A stretch of 64,000 bases of DNA. Origin: Macrotrachela quadricornifera (taxonomy: Eukaryota; Rotifera; Eurotatoria; Philodinida; Philodinidae). The translations under genes were made by a program, and so were the position numbers. Below, one piece after another: positions 1 to 10,917 of this stretch (the stretch's first letter is position 1; the number at the start of each line of letters is the position of its first letter). Below the pieces are notes generated by a model that saw only the letters and a list, made by a program, of their open reading frames with translations, made no database searches and was not told where the DNA came from. The DNA lies in NCBI GenBank assembly GCA_022393335.1, contig JAJEKB010021087.1:745435-809434 (forward strand), given 5' to 3'.

Positions 1-59
1 TGGTGTCTCAAACATAAGAGCCAATATGAATTTTTAGCACAACGTCATGGTTCTCTAAG

Positions 60-350
60 ATTCATCGGAAAAATAAACTTTTGAATTTCAACTTGAAACT
101 TCGGGCAGAGCAAAGTCCTAATGAGACTAGTCTGTTCTGAAATTTTCGAATCTGTTAATGATTCCTATCCTTAAATATGAACATTTCACATTTTCTGCTA
201 TAAGTGATATGAAAGAACTATTTTTTCCTATACACGTAACTCTGGATAGAACTAATCCAAAACTGTCAGAATAAACTGATCTCCTTGAGACCTTTCGCTA
301 AGCAAAGTTTTAAATCGAGATTTGAGAAATGATTTTTCACGTAAATCTGA
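60..350. repeat. decayed foldback (inverted repeat) element
   Basis: Bases about 77-160 and 262-335 are imperfect inverted copies of each other. The left arm contains 'caacttgaaacttcgg', and the right arm read backwards contains 'aaaactttgcttagcgaaag'. The left arm also resembles the arms of the palindrome at 22,090-22,340, so this is probably an old member of the same family. The flanking 350-560 and 560-790 stretches carry only short ORFs without recognisable domains. Confidence 0.4.
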
Positions 351-792
351 GGGGGATCACGACTTTTTGCATAATAAAGCCATAAAAATTAAATATCTCA
401 AGCGAAATAAGCAATAAGCACTAACTCTTTTCAAGACGTTCATAGCTCACTAGAGCCTACATAATGCACATAGTCTCGAGTCAAAAGCGATTTGGCAATC
501 GGAAATTGCTAGTTTTTTTGGCAAACTCAAACATCAAAATCAGTTCACAGAAACTCATCATTTGAGGCTAATATCATCCTCCATAAGTTTCAACTGGGAC
601 CCATGCACAAAAGTTCTACAGATATTTCAAAAAATCAACATTGAAACTTCACAATATGTTCTAATAATGCTGCCTCATAGGGATGTAGTTGACGCGATGC
701 AACGAAACACTATCAACGACATTCACCTAAATTCAGATAATGTGACTAGGATTGTATCGATTCGTTACGAAGTTCTGTCATTGTTTCACTAG

Positions 793-1927
793 TTCGAAGT
801 ACAATTCGGTCAGTAGTGATGCAAACGCATCGTCAGCGCTACCTTTCTGTTTTTTACCTGTAATTTGTCTACTATCGAACGAAGTCGAGCACGTATTACA
901 TTCTGAGTAAAATAAAAAAGAATACATACACGTTGTCTCTATCATAAGGTTCTTTCTTACACTTTTTCTTTTCTTTATCATTAATCTTATTTTATGAGTA
1001 GTTTTTTTTTATTCTGCATACATCCGACCGCTTCATGACTTTTTTTGCCTGTGGCAAAAAAAATGTGATAGCCCACGTACATAATCTACTTTTTGAAAAC
1101 AAAAAAAGATGAGACACATTGAAATAATAATCAAATGAAATCTTTTATATTTTTAATTTAAATCGATATATATATTCGTGACATATAATCTTTAACATTT
1201 TTTCTTTTAATTTAAATATGTACATATTGAAATCAATCATCTGATTAGACAGAAAAAAATGAACAATAATTCTTTTAAATATTATCAAAATTCCACTTTG
1301 TCTATCACAGAATATTCTTCATAAAGACTAATTTTACATAAATTATCATGTTCAACAGACAACATTGGTGTAATTAACTTCTTTAGCATATTTTCAGTAG
1401 ATATGTTGACATACAAGGATGTTCAATTTATTGTAGATCATTTTAGTTTGATATTCACCGCGGCGCGTCATCGGCAAGTTTTTTAAGGAAGAAATTTGAA
1501 AAACTCATGAATCTGCATAAAAACTTGCCATTTACGTATCAATGCACATCTCTGCTCTAAATAATATTTTTCGGTAATTATTCAATTCTACTTGAGGATT
1601 CTGCTGTTAATATCTATAGAACATAATATGTATTTGTTTAGCTTTCTTTTAAAGATGATCATCAATAATAAATTAAATAGTCAAACAAATATTTACCAAA
1701 GAAAGCATTATAAATAATGATGTACAATTATTTTAGAGTACAAATCATTATTTTAAAACGCTTGAAATACGTGTTATAAAGAAAATATAACTGTTGTTTA
1801 AATTTAAAACTCTGAAGTTTTAGAAGAATAAATAAAAAAATGTGAAAGTAATCACCTTTTATCAATAGAATAAATGTAAACAATCTATATATTGAGTATC
1901 CTCAATTTTCGTATATAATGTCTCGAT
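793..1927. other. AT-rich intergenic stretch, nothing recognised
   Basis: Very AT-rich, with many in-frame stops on both strands and no domain, RNA gene or clear repeat. A short GC-rich patch at about 1,459-1,477 stands out from its surroundings but has no recognisable role. Confidence 0.5.
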
Positions 1928-2352
1928 CATGAAAAAACAGAAAATCCTGTTTCTTTGATTCTTCTATGATAGAAAATAGTTTAGGTCCCATACTTATACC
2001 ACAAATAGAACTTATGTTACTCTATCTTTTGGTCAAATTTCATTTATATACATCAATCATTGTCTGAGTAAACAGAAAGTTAATCTTGTATACTTTGAGG
2101 GTGAGGGGTGTCGTATTTCATCGTATTGTAAATGAGCGTAAATAGTCGAATACTCGATTTTCGGGTCGTTTACGGCCGGAGGTGATTGATCTGGGGAGAA
2201 ACATTTGTAACTATTCTTATATATTTTTGATATTTCTTGTGTTGATTTACGAATGGTGACATCTGAACATGTCTATTTGTGGCATATGTATAGGATCTAA
2301 AGTATATTCTATCATAGAGAAATCAAAGAAACAAGCTTTTTCCTTTTTCATG
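1928..2352. mobile_element. foldback/MITE-like palindrome, about 425 bp
   Basis: The two ends are inverted copies: 'catgaaaaa', then 'tgtttctttgatt', then 'tctatgatagaa' on the left, mirrored by 'ttctatcatagagaaatca' on the right. The match continues inward through 'ccacaaatag'. The centre holds a GC-richer stretch (about 2,097-2,200). No ORF is present, so this is a non-autonomous element. No target duplication could be assigned with confidence. Confidence 0.6.
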
Positions 2353-2639
2353 ACTATGAAGATATAATTAATCATTGGCTAATTGAATCACTGATCTGAT
2401 ATTATACTAACTTGTGTGAAATTTCATCATCGAATTCAGTGTATTTTTTTCCTCCCTGTGTGATAGGTTAGAGTCTATAAAGTAAAATAAAAAATACTGA
2501 ATCTCTTCAACATGGTGATGCTTGTGTTTATCTGTGTAAATCTACTTTCCATAAGTCATCCGAATTAATAAAATAATGAGAACAAATTTCACTATGAAAA
2601 ATTCGATATTAAAACATATTCATCTTTGGAAAATAAATT

Positions 2640-2876
2640 ATGAAACAGTCAATGATTGGTGTATTTCTCGTTCTTTTTATATTTATTGTATGTGCCTCAA
2701 TGCTCATCGACGGCCGTGAGTGTTGGGGAAGTGGATATGGTGGTTGCAATGATGGTGGACGTAATGCAGCGGGAGGCTATTGTCAAAATTTTGCACGACC
2801 ACCTAACAATGACTGTCGATGTGTTGGTAAATCAAGGCGAACTTCACGCCCAAAACCTTTCAGACCACGTGGATAA
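2640..2876 (+). CDS. small secreted, cationic, cysteine-containing peptide
   Basis: A 78-residue ORF. Residues 1-25 form a strong signal peptide (hydrophobic core about 7-21). The mature part is Gly/Asn-rich with five cysteines (ECW, GGC, GYC and a C-R-C pair). It ends in a strongly basic Arg/Pro/Lys tail after about residue 62. A polyadenylation-like AATAAA follows at about 2,915-2,920. Secretion, small size, cysteines and a basic tail are features of host-defence peptides; the 'PPNN..CRC' segment is loosely reminiscent of macin-type peptides, but the cysteine count does not match a family I can name. The overlapping ORF in another frame (2,656-2,922) is a shadow. Function is inference; that it is a real gene is moderately likely. 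Confidence 0.5.
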   Translation: MKQSMIGVFLVLFIFIVCASMLIDGRECWGSGYGGCNDGGRNAAGGYCQNFARPPNNDCRCVGKSRRTSRPKPFRPRG

Positions 2877-2934
2877 CCCATTTCTTCTAAATATATTCTT
2901 ATTCTTGATCTTCAATAAATAAAATTGTGCATCT

Positions 2935-3573
2935 AGAGTTAATATTGATAACACTCAACGCAGTTTCAGTAGTTTCCACAGTTACGTGTAACTGCGATAA
3001 AAAAACCGCATCTATAGGAGAAGGCGACCAATCAATCTCAACATTTTCTAAATAAATAAATAAGAAACCTTTATTCTTTAGAAAAATAAATGAAGTATCT
3101 TTCTCACTGTAAAAAATTAAAATGAGCTAGAATGCTTGCAAAACCTCATTTTATACCTCCATGCGTCAGCACGAGCTACGATGGCTGCGTCGTAAATGCG
3201 AACGTAATTTCGTCATTTCACCGCAACTGCGGTGCAGTTGCTAAAAAAGTGGTGGTATGGGGATGATTTAACTGATCAACTGAATGAGATATATCTACTG
3301 CATTTAAATATTCGAAAGATGTAATGCATATTTCATTTTTTAATTGATCAAGCTTAAAGTTGAGTAGTTTAAAACTCGTAACAGCTGTGCAAGCGCTAAA
3401 TGCATGCCTTGATCAAGATAAAGGTGTTGTGTGCGTCCTGTTTCTGAAGCGGAAATATATTCGCATGCGAACTAGGAAACAATAAACCACTTTCATGCAT
3501 ATGTGTTTGCATTTGGTGCATTCAACGTAATTTGATCATGGCCAGATGCAGTTAGTAACGTTACAGAAATGAA
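2935..3573. other. intergenic stretch with short palindromes
   Basis: No gene seen. Two short palindromic patches stand out: 'cagttacgtgtaactg' near 2,979 and 'cgcaactgcggtgcagttgc' near 3,222. Both carry a 'GTAACTGC/GCAGTTGC' core in opposite orientation, so they could be the ends of a decayed TIR element of about 260 bp; this is weakly supported. Confidence 0.25.
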
Positions 3574-4119
3574 TTAATACTCAATATTTGTTTTATATGC
3601 TCGATATTTTTTCTTTCTTTTTATTCGAATGAGAATTAATTGGACCACTTTAGAAAACAGTATACAATATGTTATTTTGCGATGGTCTGAGTAACAGTAC
3701 GATATTCCTTTCATTCCTTTTTTTCTTATGAAAAGACCATGGCGTAATACTTGACAACGAGCATAAGCAATGCAGAAGATATAGTGAAAGAGGTTTTTTT
3801 TGTCATGGAAATTTTGGAAAGAATACATTGGTAGATTTGATAATCCAATCAAAGATTTCATCAAGTACAGACAATCAGTTATAAAATGAGATAAAAATTC
3901 GTTGTGCATCAGTTTTAATAGTAGAAAGACAACAAATTCAACACGTATTGGAACAAATGCGAGAATGTATAAATAATAAACTATGAGTACAAAATGTACT
4001 TCAATGTATAGTTTTACACACAGAAACGTTACGGAACCATCTATCGTGTCGAGAAATGTGTTTTCCTTCGATCCATAACGATGTGATTGAATAAAGTGTA
4101 GATATTTCAGATAGTACAA
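3574..4119 (-). other. 181-codon ORF of doubtful status
   Basis: An open frame of 181 codons is long for this AT-rich sequence. Its product is rich in Leu, Ile, Phe, Tyr, His and Cys and has one hydrophobic stretch near residues 45-70. No family is recognised. It has no adjoining splice sites that extend it in a convincing way, and its composition looks like translated non-coding DNA or a decayed gene. I keep it only because of its length. Confidence 0.15.
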
Positions 4120-4886
4120 AATCTTCTCAATCGATTACTCAGCAAAAACTTCTATTTAGAGGCTTGATACGATTTTTCTATGGGTTCTAAAGACGGATGA
4201 CAATAGACTCTCTTTTGTTGATTATACTAAGACAGGATTCATCAAATTACTACTCAAAACAGTGTGAATCAGTTGCCAGAAAAATCTAATTGCAAAATAA
4301 ATGATGAATTCATTATTATTCGAATAGTTTTAAAAAATAGCAAATCGCTTTTACATGATTCTGTGAATTTTTTAAAAAACTGAAAAAAAAGAACGAAGTG
4401 AAAAATGTGGTACATTTTTAAAACGAAGCATTTGCTAAGACTATAAAGTAGATTTTCGTGATCAGCATCTCAAGCTCTATCAAATCATGTAAAAAAATTT
4501 CGACAAAAAACATCAATCGAAATTCACGTTGCTGGCATCTTACCTTAATATAAAATGAATATTTAGTCATTAATTACGTTTGATACTCTATAGTGCTGAA
4601 TTAATTCCTTATAACAGCATGCCTGCGATATTTAAGAAAAAAATATTTATTCAATGTCTTTTTAATGGAAGAATCAATCTTTAAATAAATATGATCATTG
4701 TTCAAGAAGATCGACAAGATGATGGTACCGGTGATGTTGACCTAGGAAAATTCGATTGATACGAGTTATTTTCTTTTAAAATGAAACCATCAAATGTGGT
4801 ATCGATGTGATTTTGCACTCACGTTGGATTTGGTGGTGTAGATGGATTTCTTGATAACTTCTACAATTTAAATGAAGGATTTATCG
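4120..4886. other. intergenic stretch, nothing recognised
   Basis: AT-rich, no open frame of note, no convincing repeat. Confidence 0.4.
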
Positions 4887-5341
4887 ATTGCAATGTTTTT
4901 TGCCTGTATTTAGTAAATCGTGTCCTAGTAATAATCCTAAAAGGTTTGGGTTCCTATTGACATTTGACGAAACTATCAGATTTTCAATATGCCTATTTCC
5001 AAAAGATCCTTGTGGAGGATTCCAGGCATACTGAACTAGACTAGCTTGAGTAGAAAAATTTAGAAGTTTTGAACAAAGTCTCGCCGAGATATGGAATTTT
5101 CAAAATTTAAATCCTTCTCTATAGATAGTGCATATAACATGCATTTTTTAAAGCTTCGTATCTTGATGAAACTTTGTGCAAAACTTTAAAATTTTTCTAC
5201 ACAAATTAGTTTAGTTCTTTTGGAAATAGACATATTGAAAACCTGGTAGTTTCGCCAAATCTCAATAGGAACCCAAACCCTTTTAAGGTTATTACTAGTA
5301 CACGATTTCCTATTTACAAGCAAAAAAATCATTGCAATCCG
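4887..5341. mobile_element. foldback element with arms of about 65 bp or more
   Basis: The left end runs 'gattgcaatg', 'ttttttgcctgt', 'aaatcgtgtcctagtaataa', 'aggtttgggttcc'. The right end repeats these in reverse complement down to 'tcattgcaatcc'. Inner arms also pair ('tatgcctatttccaaaag' with 'cttttggaaatagacata'). The loop contains a 'tgaaactttg'-type motif like that in the palindromes near 21,590 and 22,100. No coding capacity. Confidence 0.7.
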
Positions 5342-5556
5342 AGGAGAGCACATGCAAAGGTTTCCTCATATGAATATAAGTTATTTACTTGAGTAAGACG
5401 ACGTGTATAATGAATATTATTAGGATTAGCCGATTGATGAGCATCAGTTGAATGAGAAATACTTATGTTTGGATTTTTGAAATTCGAAGTATTCTCAACT
5501 AATCACAAAAAGAAAGATCAAGATGAAACACGATGGATGAAAGAGGATTGAATGAA

Positions 5557-7845
5557 TTATGATGACAGCAATATATGCTGCTTCTTTTTTATTAACCTAC
5601 CATCATTTGACTGATTCGCTGTTCTTTCTTGTTGAATTCGATTATATCGCGCTAACGATGACGACCCATTGGCAAAACGTGAAGAAATACTCGTAGATTT
5701 TTTTGCATACGATCCAGCATTGAAACTTTGTGAGCGCCGAAATGGTTGATAGTTCTCGTCATCTTCTTTGGTAGCTGTATTATTTTTATGCTCAGTGATC
5801 AGCTTCATGCTTACTCTTTGCTGACCTATTTCAACATTAACTATATATCATTAATCATACATTTGAAAATGAATTACCAGAACGATTGTTCGTGGCTGTG
5901 ATAGGAGGTGCTTGACCTTGAAGGTCTCTTCTTCTATGTTCGATATTCACACGATTTCTTCTTTACATAGAAATGATGATTCATGAATGAAAAAAAGCGA
6001 AACATACATTGTATTGCTCACTATTGGATCGCGTGTTTCTCGTCCTGTAAAGTTCGCCTAAAATCGTGTTAGCGAAAGGAAATGTTAGAAAAAGAATTTT
6101 CAGACCACATTAGCAATCCGACTACATACGTCAGCAGGATGATTCTGATTGTTTCTTGATGAGTAAACTGTATTGACTCAAGTAAAAAATATTAAGAAAA
6201 AATTAGTAAATATTTAGTACCTTGATTTGGAGTATGTGTTGAATTTGTATCATCTTGTACAGTATTTAAAGCTCCTAAAAGATTTTTCTCATACAAATAT
6301 AACAGGAAGAATACAGAGACCTACTTCTGCTTAGTCTCGGTGAATTATGTAAGACATTTGTTCGTCGATTACTGAATGGATTCTCGTAAAACATGTCTCT
6401 ATATTCATCATCATCAGAAGAACTTGATAATTGTGACTGTAGCGTTGAATTATTTTGTGTTGGTAGTTCATCAAAATTGGCACAGTTATTGTCTACATGA
6501 TACGCAAATTCACCTCGTCGAATGTATTGATGACATTGCTGACAGAATTCTGTTTTATTGGAACAGAGGAGAACATGATCGTCTGTAGCCGCTTGTGATG
6601 CAAAGTGCTCTTGACAAAATACACACGTATATACACTATTCAGATTACTATTCGTCTAGAAAATAAAATTCAAAATTCAAAAGAAAACAAAAATACAGGT
6701 CGTTTATCTTTTCGCGTTAGTTAAAAACACCAACCTGTCGATTTGGCAAAATTGGTCTATTCAGAACTTGTTGATCAACATTCGTCTCAACTTCATTGCC
6801 TGTCACATATCTAGGACGATTATTCACCAAACGATATTGCATCGGATCTCTTATGGGCAAATCCTCATGCACCGGTCTTTCGTTATTAATCGGTTCGGGT
6901 GGAATTCTAAAGAGGAAAAAGTTTGTTTTTTTAGTGTTGATCTGTCATCTGAATGACTCACTTCGTTGGTGATCCGAAGAGAAGAGTCAACAATGACCGT
7001 TTTAATAACCAAAAATTCGGACGTATATCAGGCTTTCGATGCCAGCATTGATTTATGATTGTCCACAATTGAGGACTACATGATGCAGGTTGAGGTAATC
7101 TCTCATCATTCTGTTTTCGACGTCGAACATCTTCATCGCTTTCAATCATCTGATAAGGCAATGTACCTTGAGAGCATGCTTCCCACATTAGGATACCCAT
7201 TGCATACACGTCAGATTTTTCCGAATAATTTGATCCATCCATTGTTTGAAGAATTTCGGGTGCTGCATATCGAATGGGTACTATATTCATGGTTGAGGCT
7301 GATGAACTACCGACAATCGAATAAATTGAACTTGCACGAGTCAATCCAAAATCGGTCAATTTAACTAAATTATTCATTGGCTCATTAGGATCGGATCGAA
7401 AGACGAGAACATTTCGACATGCAAGATCACCATGTACTATACCATTATAGGCAAGAAAGATTAATGCCTCACATAATTGTACAAATATCTCATATAAGAC
7501 TTTCTCAGTCGGTCGAAAAACATTTTCACGCAATAATTCACCCAGATCACCCATCGGTGCACGTTCTTGTAATAACATCAATGAATTGGGCTTACTTTCG
7601 ACAAGACCGAATGTTCGAACAATATGTGGATGACAACTCAATTGAACATAGAATGAAGCTTCACGATTAGCTTTTGCTCCATCAATTTTAAGGAGGACAA
7701 TCGGTGGTCCTTCTTGTTTAATCCATTCAACCTCGTAAATAAATTTTCCAAATGCTTGAAACAACGGCCTAGGTTGTGTTCTTCTTATATCGACATTAAG
7801 TTGAAATCTATATGTCAAATTGAGTGATTGTGATGCAGTATTCAT
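5557..7845 (-). CDS. tyrosine-kinase-like protein with C-terminal TRAF/XAF1-type zinc fingers (8 exons)
   Basis: Spliced model (high to low): 7845-6962, 6906-6735, 6655-6325, 6274-6221, 6167-6130, 6057-6008, 5960-5878, 5825-5557. All introns are GT-AG and in phase, giving 626 residues. Residues 30-290 are a kinase domain: Lys53 (VLLK), Glu62, catalytic H-G-D at 138-140 (Arg of HRD replaced by Gly), Asn145, DFG at 165-167, APE at 195-197, and a tyrosine-kinase style 'WEACSQG.LPY' and 'CW...P..RP' C-lobe. The glycine loop is poorly conserved. Residues 363-410 form two zinc-finger-like units, C-x2-C-x12-H-x3-C and C-x2-C-x11-H-x4-C, as in TRAF/XAF1 fingers. The rest is polar, Ser/Asn/Arg-rich and probably disordered. 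No signal peptide or membrane segment, so a cytoplasmic signalling protein is likely. An extra upstream exon cannot be excluded. Substrate unknown. Confidence 0.85.
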
Positions 7846-8228
7846 TGGTATGATGCAAATGTCTATATTGGAAAAGGAAGTTATATTTCTATTAACACTT
7901 CACTCGGCACGAATGACAACAAAAATTTGTTTTTTTTTTCCTCTTTGCTTTTGCAAACAGACAACAATAACCATGATATTTTGGTATGAGAACAGAACAC
8001 ATCTTTGAAGATATTTTCATGTGATTCACTATTTTAATGTTCGATGTCATAAGCACATTTGATGCATAATCATTCGGAAAATATCACATATAGGTTAAAG
8101 ACGTCATTTCAAATTGATTTAGTAAAAAAAGTTTTGGGCGTACTACATTTTTGACCGTATTTTGTCTGAATCAACTTTTTTTATTAGTGACGAATAAAAA
8201 ACAAGTAGCGTGGATCAGAGCGATCTAC

Positions 8229-8655
8229 TAAGTCCCTTGACTGTAGAAAGTTTTCGACAGTGTATTCTTCTGTTTTTCTAGTAATGATGAAATCTGATTG
8301 GCTAAAGTCATCCTGCGGAGGAATACACAGCTAATTTCGAGATGTAGACCCTAACGACAATCAGGAAAACAAGAACACTACTCTAGTATAAGGGTTGAGG
8401 ACCTAAAGGTACCCTCATAGTATAGGAGTTGAACTATCTTGTTCTCCACGATTGATCTGACGAAACCCCATGTTGTTCGGGACACATTGTAGAGCGCCCT
8501 TAAAAACATTATATTTGCGTGAATAACCTTATGTTTCATACGGACAATAGTGAAAAAAATCTCCAACTAAAAATCTCTTTTCATTAGTTGCACTCTGCAG
8601 GCAAGCACACAGTCAATCTTGGGATTAAGATCCTGACTTCAGTCAAGGGAACTTA
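8229..8655. mobile_element. possible MITE with 14-bp terminal inverted repeats
   Basis: 'taagtcccttgactg' on the left is mirrored by 'cagtcaagggaactta' on the right, about 425 bp apart. The interior contains a smaller palindrome near 8,378-8,433 ('tagtataagggttgag' with 'ctcatagtatagg'). There is no ORF of substance. The outermost TA on both sides could be the target duplication of a Tc1/mariner-type MITE, but this is inference. Confidence 0.4.
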
Positions 8656-8855
8656 CATCTATATGTAGCGTTTGAAAGAATGGTTATTTTCCTCATTCAT
8701 AACATGTAGGCTAACTGTTTCTTCATTTTTTTCTTGAAACAAATAATTACACCATCATGGGAAATGTGTGACACGTACAGAATAGAAATATTTTAAAATG
8801 GCTTTTAAACAGTTTTCAACTTCGAATTATAATTGATATTTGTATCCAAGAAAAT

Positions 8856-9153
8856 ATGATTGGTTCCAGTTTCATTTTAGTAGTTTTTTGTATTGTTTTT
8901 GATTCCTGCTATCGTTTTATAGGTAAGCAGGAAGATAAGTATCGAAAAGATTCAGTCTGTGTATAACTAAAGGTTTAATCATTACTTAAAAATAGACTTT
9001 AGTTATGGTATGACTGAATTGAATTTGAGGAAAAATATATGGAAGAGAAGGAAGCAACGAAAAACTGAGAAACCGGATACAATAAACTATATTGCTAGAG
9101 GAGAAAAGACTGAAGATCAACGAATAGAATTAATAAAGTTAATAGCAACGTGA
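8856..9153 (+). CDS. two-exon small secreted peptide precursor (74 aa)
   Basis: Too short per exon to stand out. Exon 1 (8856-8922) starts MIGSSF and encodes a hydrophobic signal sequence of about 20 residues. The intron 8923-8995 (GTAAGC...AATAG, 73 bases) has the size usual here. Exon 2 (8996-9153) continues in phase for 51 codons to TGA. The predicted mature part is about 50 residues, very basic near its start, with the run KRRKQRK, which offers dibasic processing sites, followed by a charged C-terminus. It has no cysteine after the signal. A neuropeptide- or hormone-like precursor is one possibility; it matches no family I recognise. The in-phase splice and signal peptide are seen directly; the function is inference. 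Confidence 0.45.
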
Positions 9154-10917
9154 TAAGTACCGATTATCCTATGGATTTATTTCACCCTTCTCTGAAATAA
9201 TTATTGTACTAGTTTAACGTGAGGATAAAATCATAATTTATTATTATTCATTTTAAAACGATATACAAAGAAATCTTACTTGTAGTTCCAGTTGTAGCAA
9301 ATATTGAGTGTAATTGATTCAAATGCTTATCGATATTTGCAAAAATGTATGAAAACTAAACCTATTCTGGTTTATCTTACAGCAAAATATACGAATCACT
9401 AATGTTTTTATTGTTGTGTTTCTGCAGCTATTGCAGTCCTATCTATCAATAACATGCATCATTGATTTCTTCTGTATTTTTTCCTCTTTAAAGGTGAATT
9501 GAAAAGATATGCGATTTGTATCGATCATCATTACTTTCTTTGACAGCTCATTATCGATTCTCAATAGTAATTATTCAAGCATGGAAAGTTGGAAAAAACC
9601 TACATGAGTCTATAGGAGAAAATCAATTCTACTTCCTTGAAAATAAGCAAGCATGAACAGTACTGCAACGAGGATTTTTAGTCCAATGGACGAACTTCTA
9701 TTACGTAAAAAGATGATAATGGACAAAAATGAGCAAGCTTTTTATTGATGAGTCAGAAACTTTTCACTTAACAATATGCTGAAAACGTAAAAAGATCCAA
9801 ATCTAATGAAATGAAATGAAGTCCTTCGAATAAGAGCATGTGCCGTTCAAACAGGTGAAAAAATAAAGTTATTTTTGACGAGTTTTAATTTGGTATAAAA
9901 TTTATTATGAATTCTATTTGCAATCACAGCGTTACTTTCATCGAAAAACATTTCTCCTTACCCTTTATAAATTTTGAGAGTTCAACGTACAAAAGTTTCC
10001 ATAACTCTTATTATTTAATACTGATAAAGTCCATTTTTCACGAGCTTTTATTTGGTATAAAATTAGAAGCAATAGTTCAACACAAAGAAAATAAGGGCAG
10101 ATGAGAGGAGGAAGACTTTTGCCAATAAGTGTATTGGATCATTTACCTATAAAATAATATTTTCATTTAAAAAAATTTTCTTATTATTTCCTATTAAAAA
10201 TAATTCCAAAGTCAATGAATTTTAAAAATTTTTCCCAAACTTAAGAAATTTCCCCCAACGCGCGTCGGCACAGAAAGGCATATTCTGCATCCCCTGTTCA
10301 ATCTATTGAATTATTATAGGCCTACATTAAAGGTTATGGAGACAAACAATTTACATGATGTTTCTCAAGAGTCTAGGGGAAAATCAAGAGGGGGTTGGCA
10401 CGACCACGAGGACAGGGAACGAAGTGACGGTGAGATTTCACTCAATTTTCATAAGCTATAATTTCTTAATTCCTCTAATAGCCAACGCCAATAAACTTTC
10501 TATGACATCCTTCTAGATCTAGGAGAAAGTCAATAGAGAGTTGATGCGGTCAGAGAGGAGGTTTGACAACAGCAAGAAGTGAAAGCCATAAAAAACCTGC
10601 AAGTCTCTTGCTGCGATAATCCTCAAATACCTACACGTAACATATCCATGTAATCAAGGAAATAAAATTTTGAAGAACATAACTTGGAATTTCTCCAAAA
10701 TGTCTGGAGTACATATCTATCACTTATTTGCGGTATATTCAAAAAAAATGGATAATGTATGGTTTATGGACTCTAGTTTGGCTCACCCCATACAACCAAC
10801 GATAATTTAGGGGAAAAAATGTCCGATTATATAAGATTTTATCATATTTCAATCAATTATAGTTTTGATTTTATACTTTTATCTGTTAGTTTAAATACAT
10901 AATATACAAACAAAAGA
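9154..10917. repeat. intergenic region with two diverged direct-repeat pairs
   Basis: Near 9,868-9,906 and 10,025-10,064 a segment of about 40 bp ending 'tttggtataaaatt' occurs twice in direct orientation, about 158 bp apart. Near 10,340-10,440 and 10,490-10,590 a second imperfect direct repeat occurs ('tctaggggaaaatcaagag' and 'tctaggagaaagtcaatag'). No gene recognised; the open frame at 9,907-10,104 spans the first repeat and looks non-coding. Confidence 0.35.

Noticed and set aside
7059..7670. Plus-strand ORFs of 83-101 codons
   Set aside because: They are antisense to the conserved kinase domain.
9907..10104. 65-codon ORF
   Set aside because: Spans a local direct repeat; no protein features.
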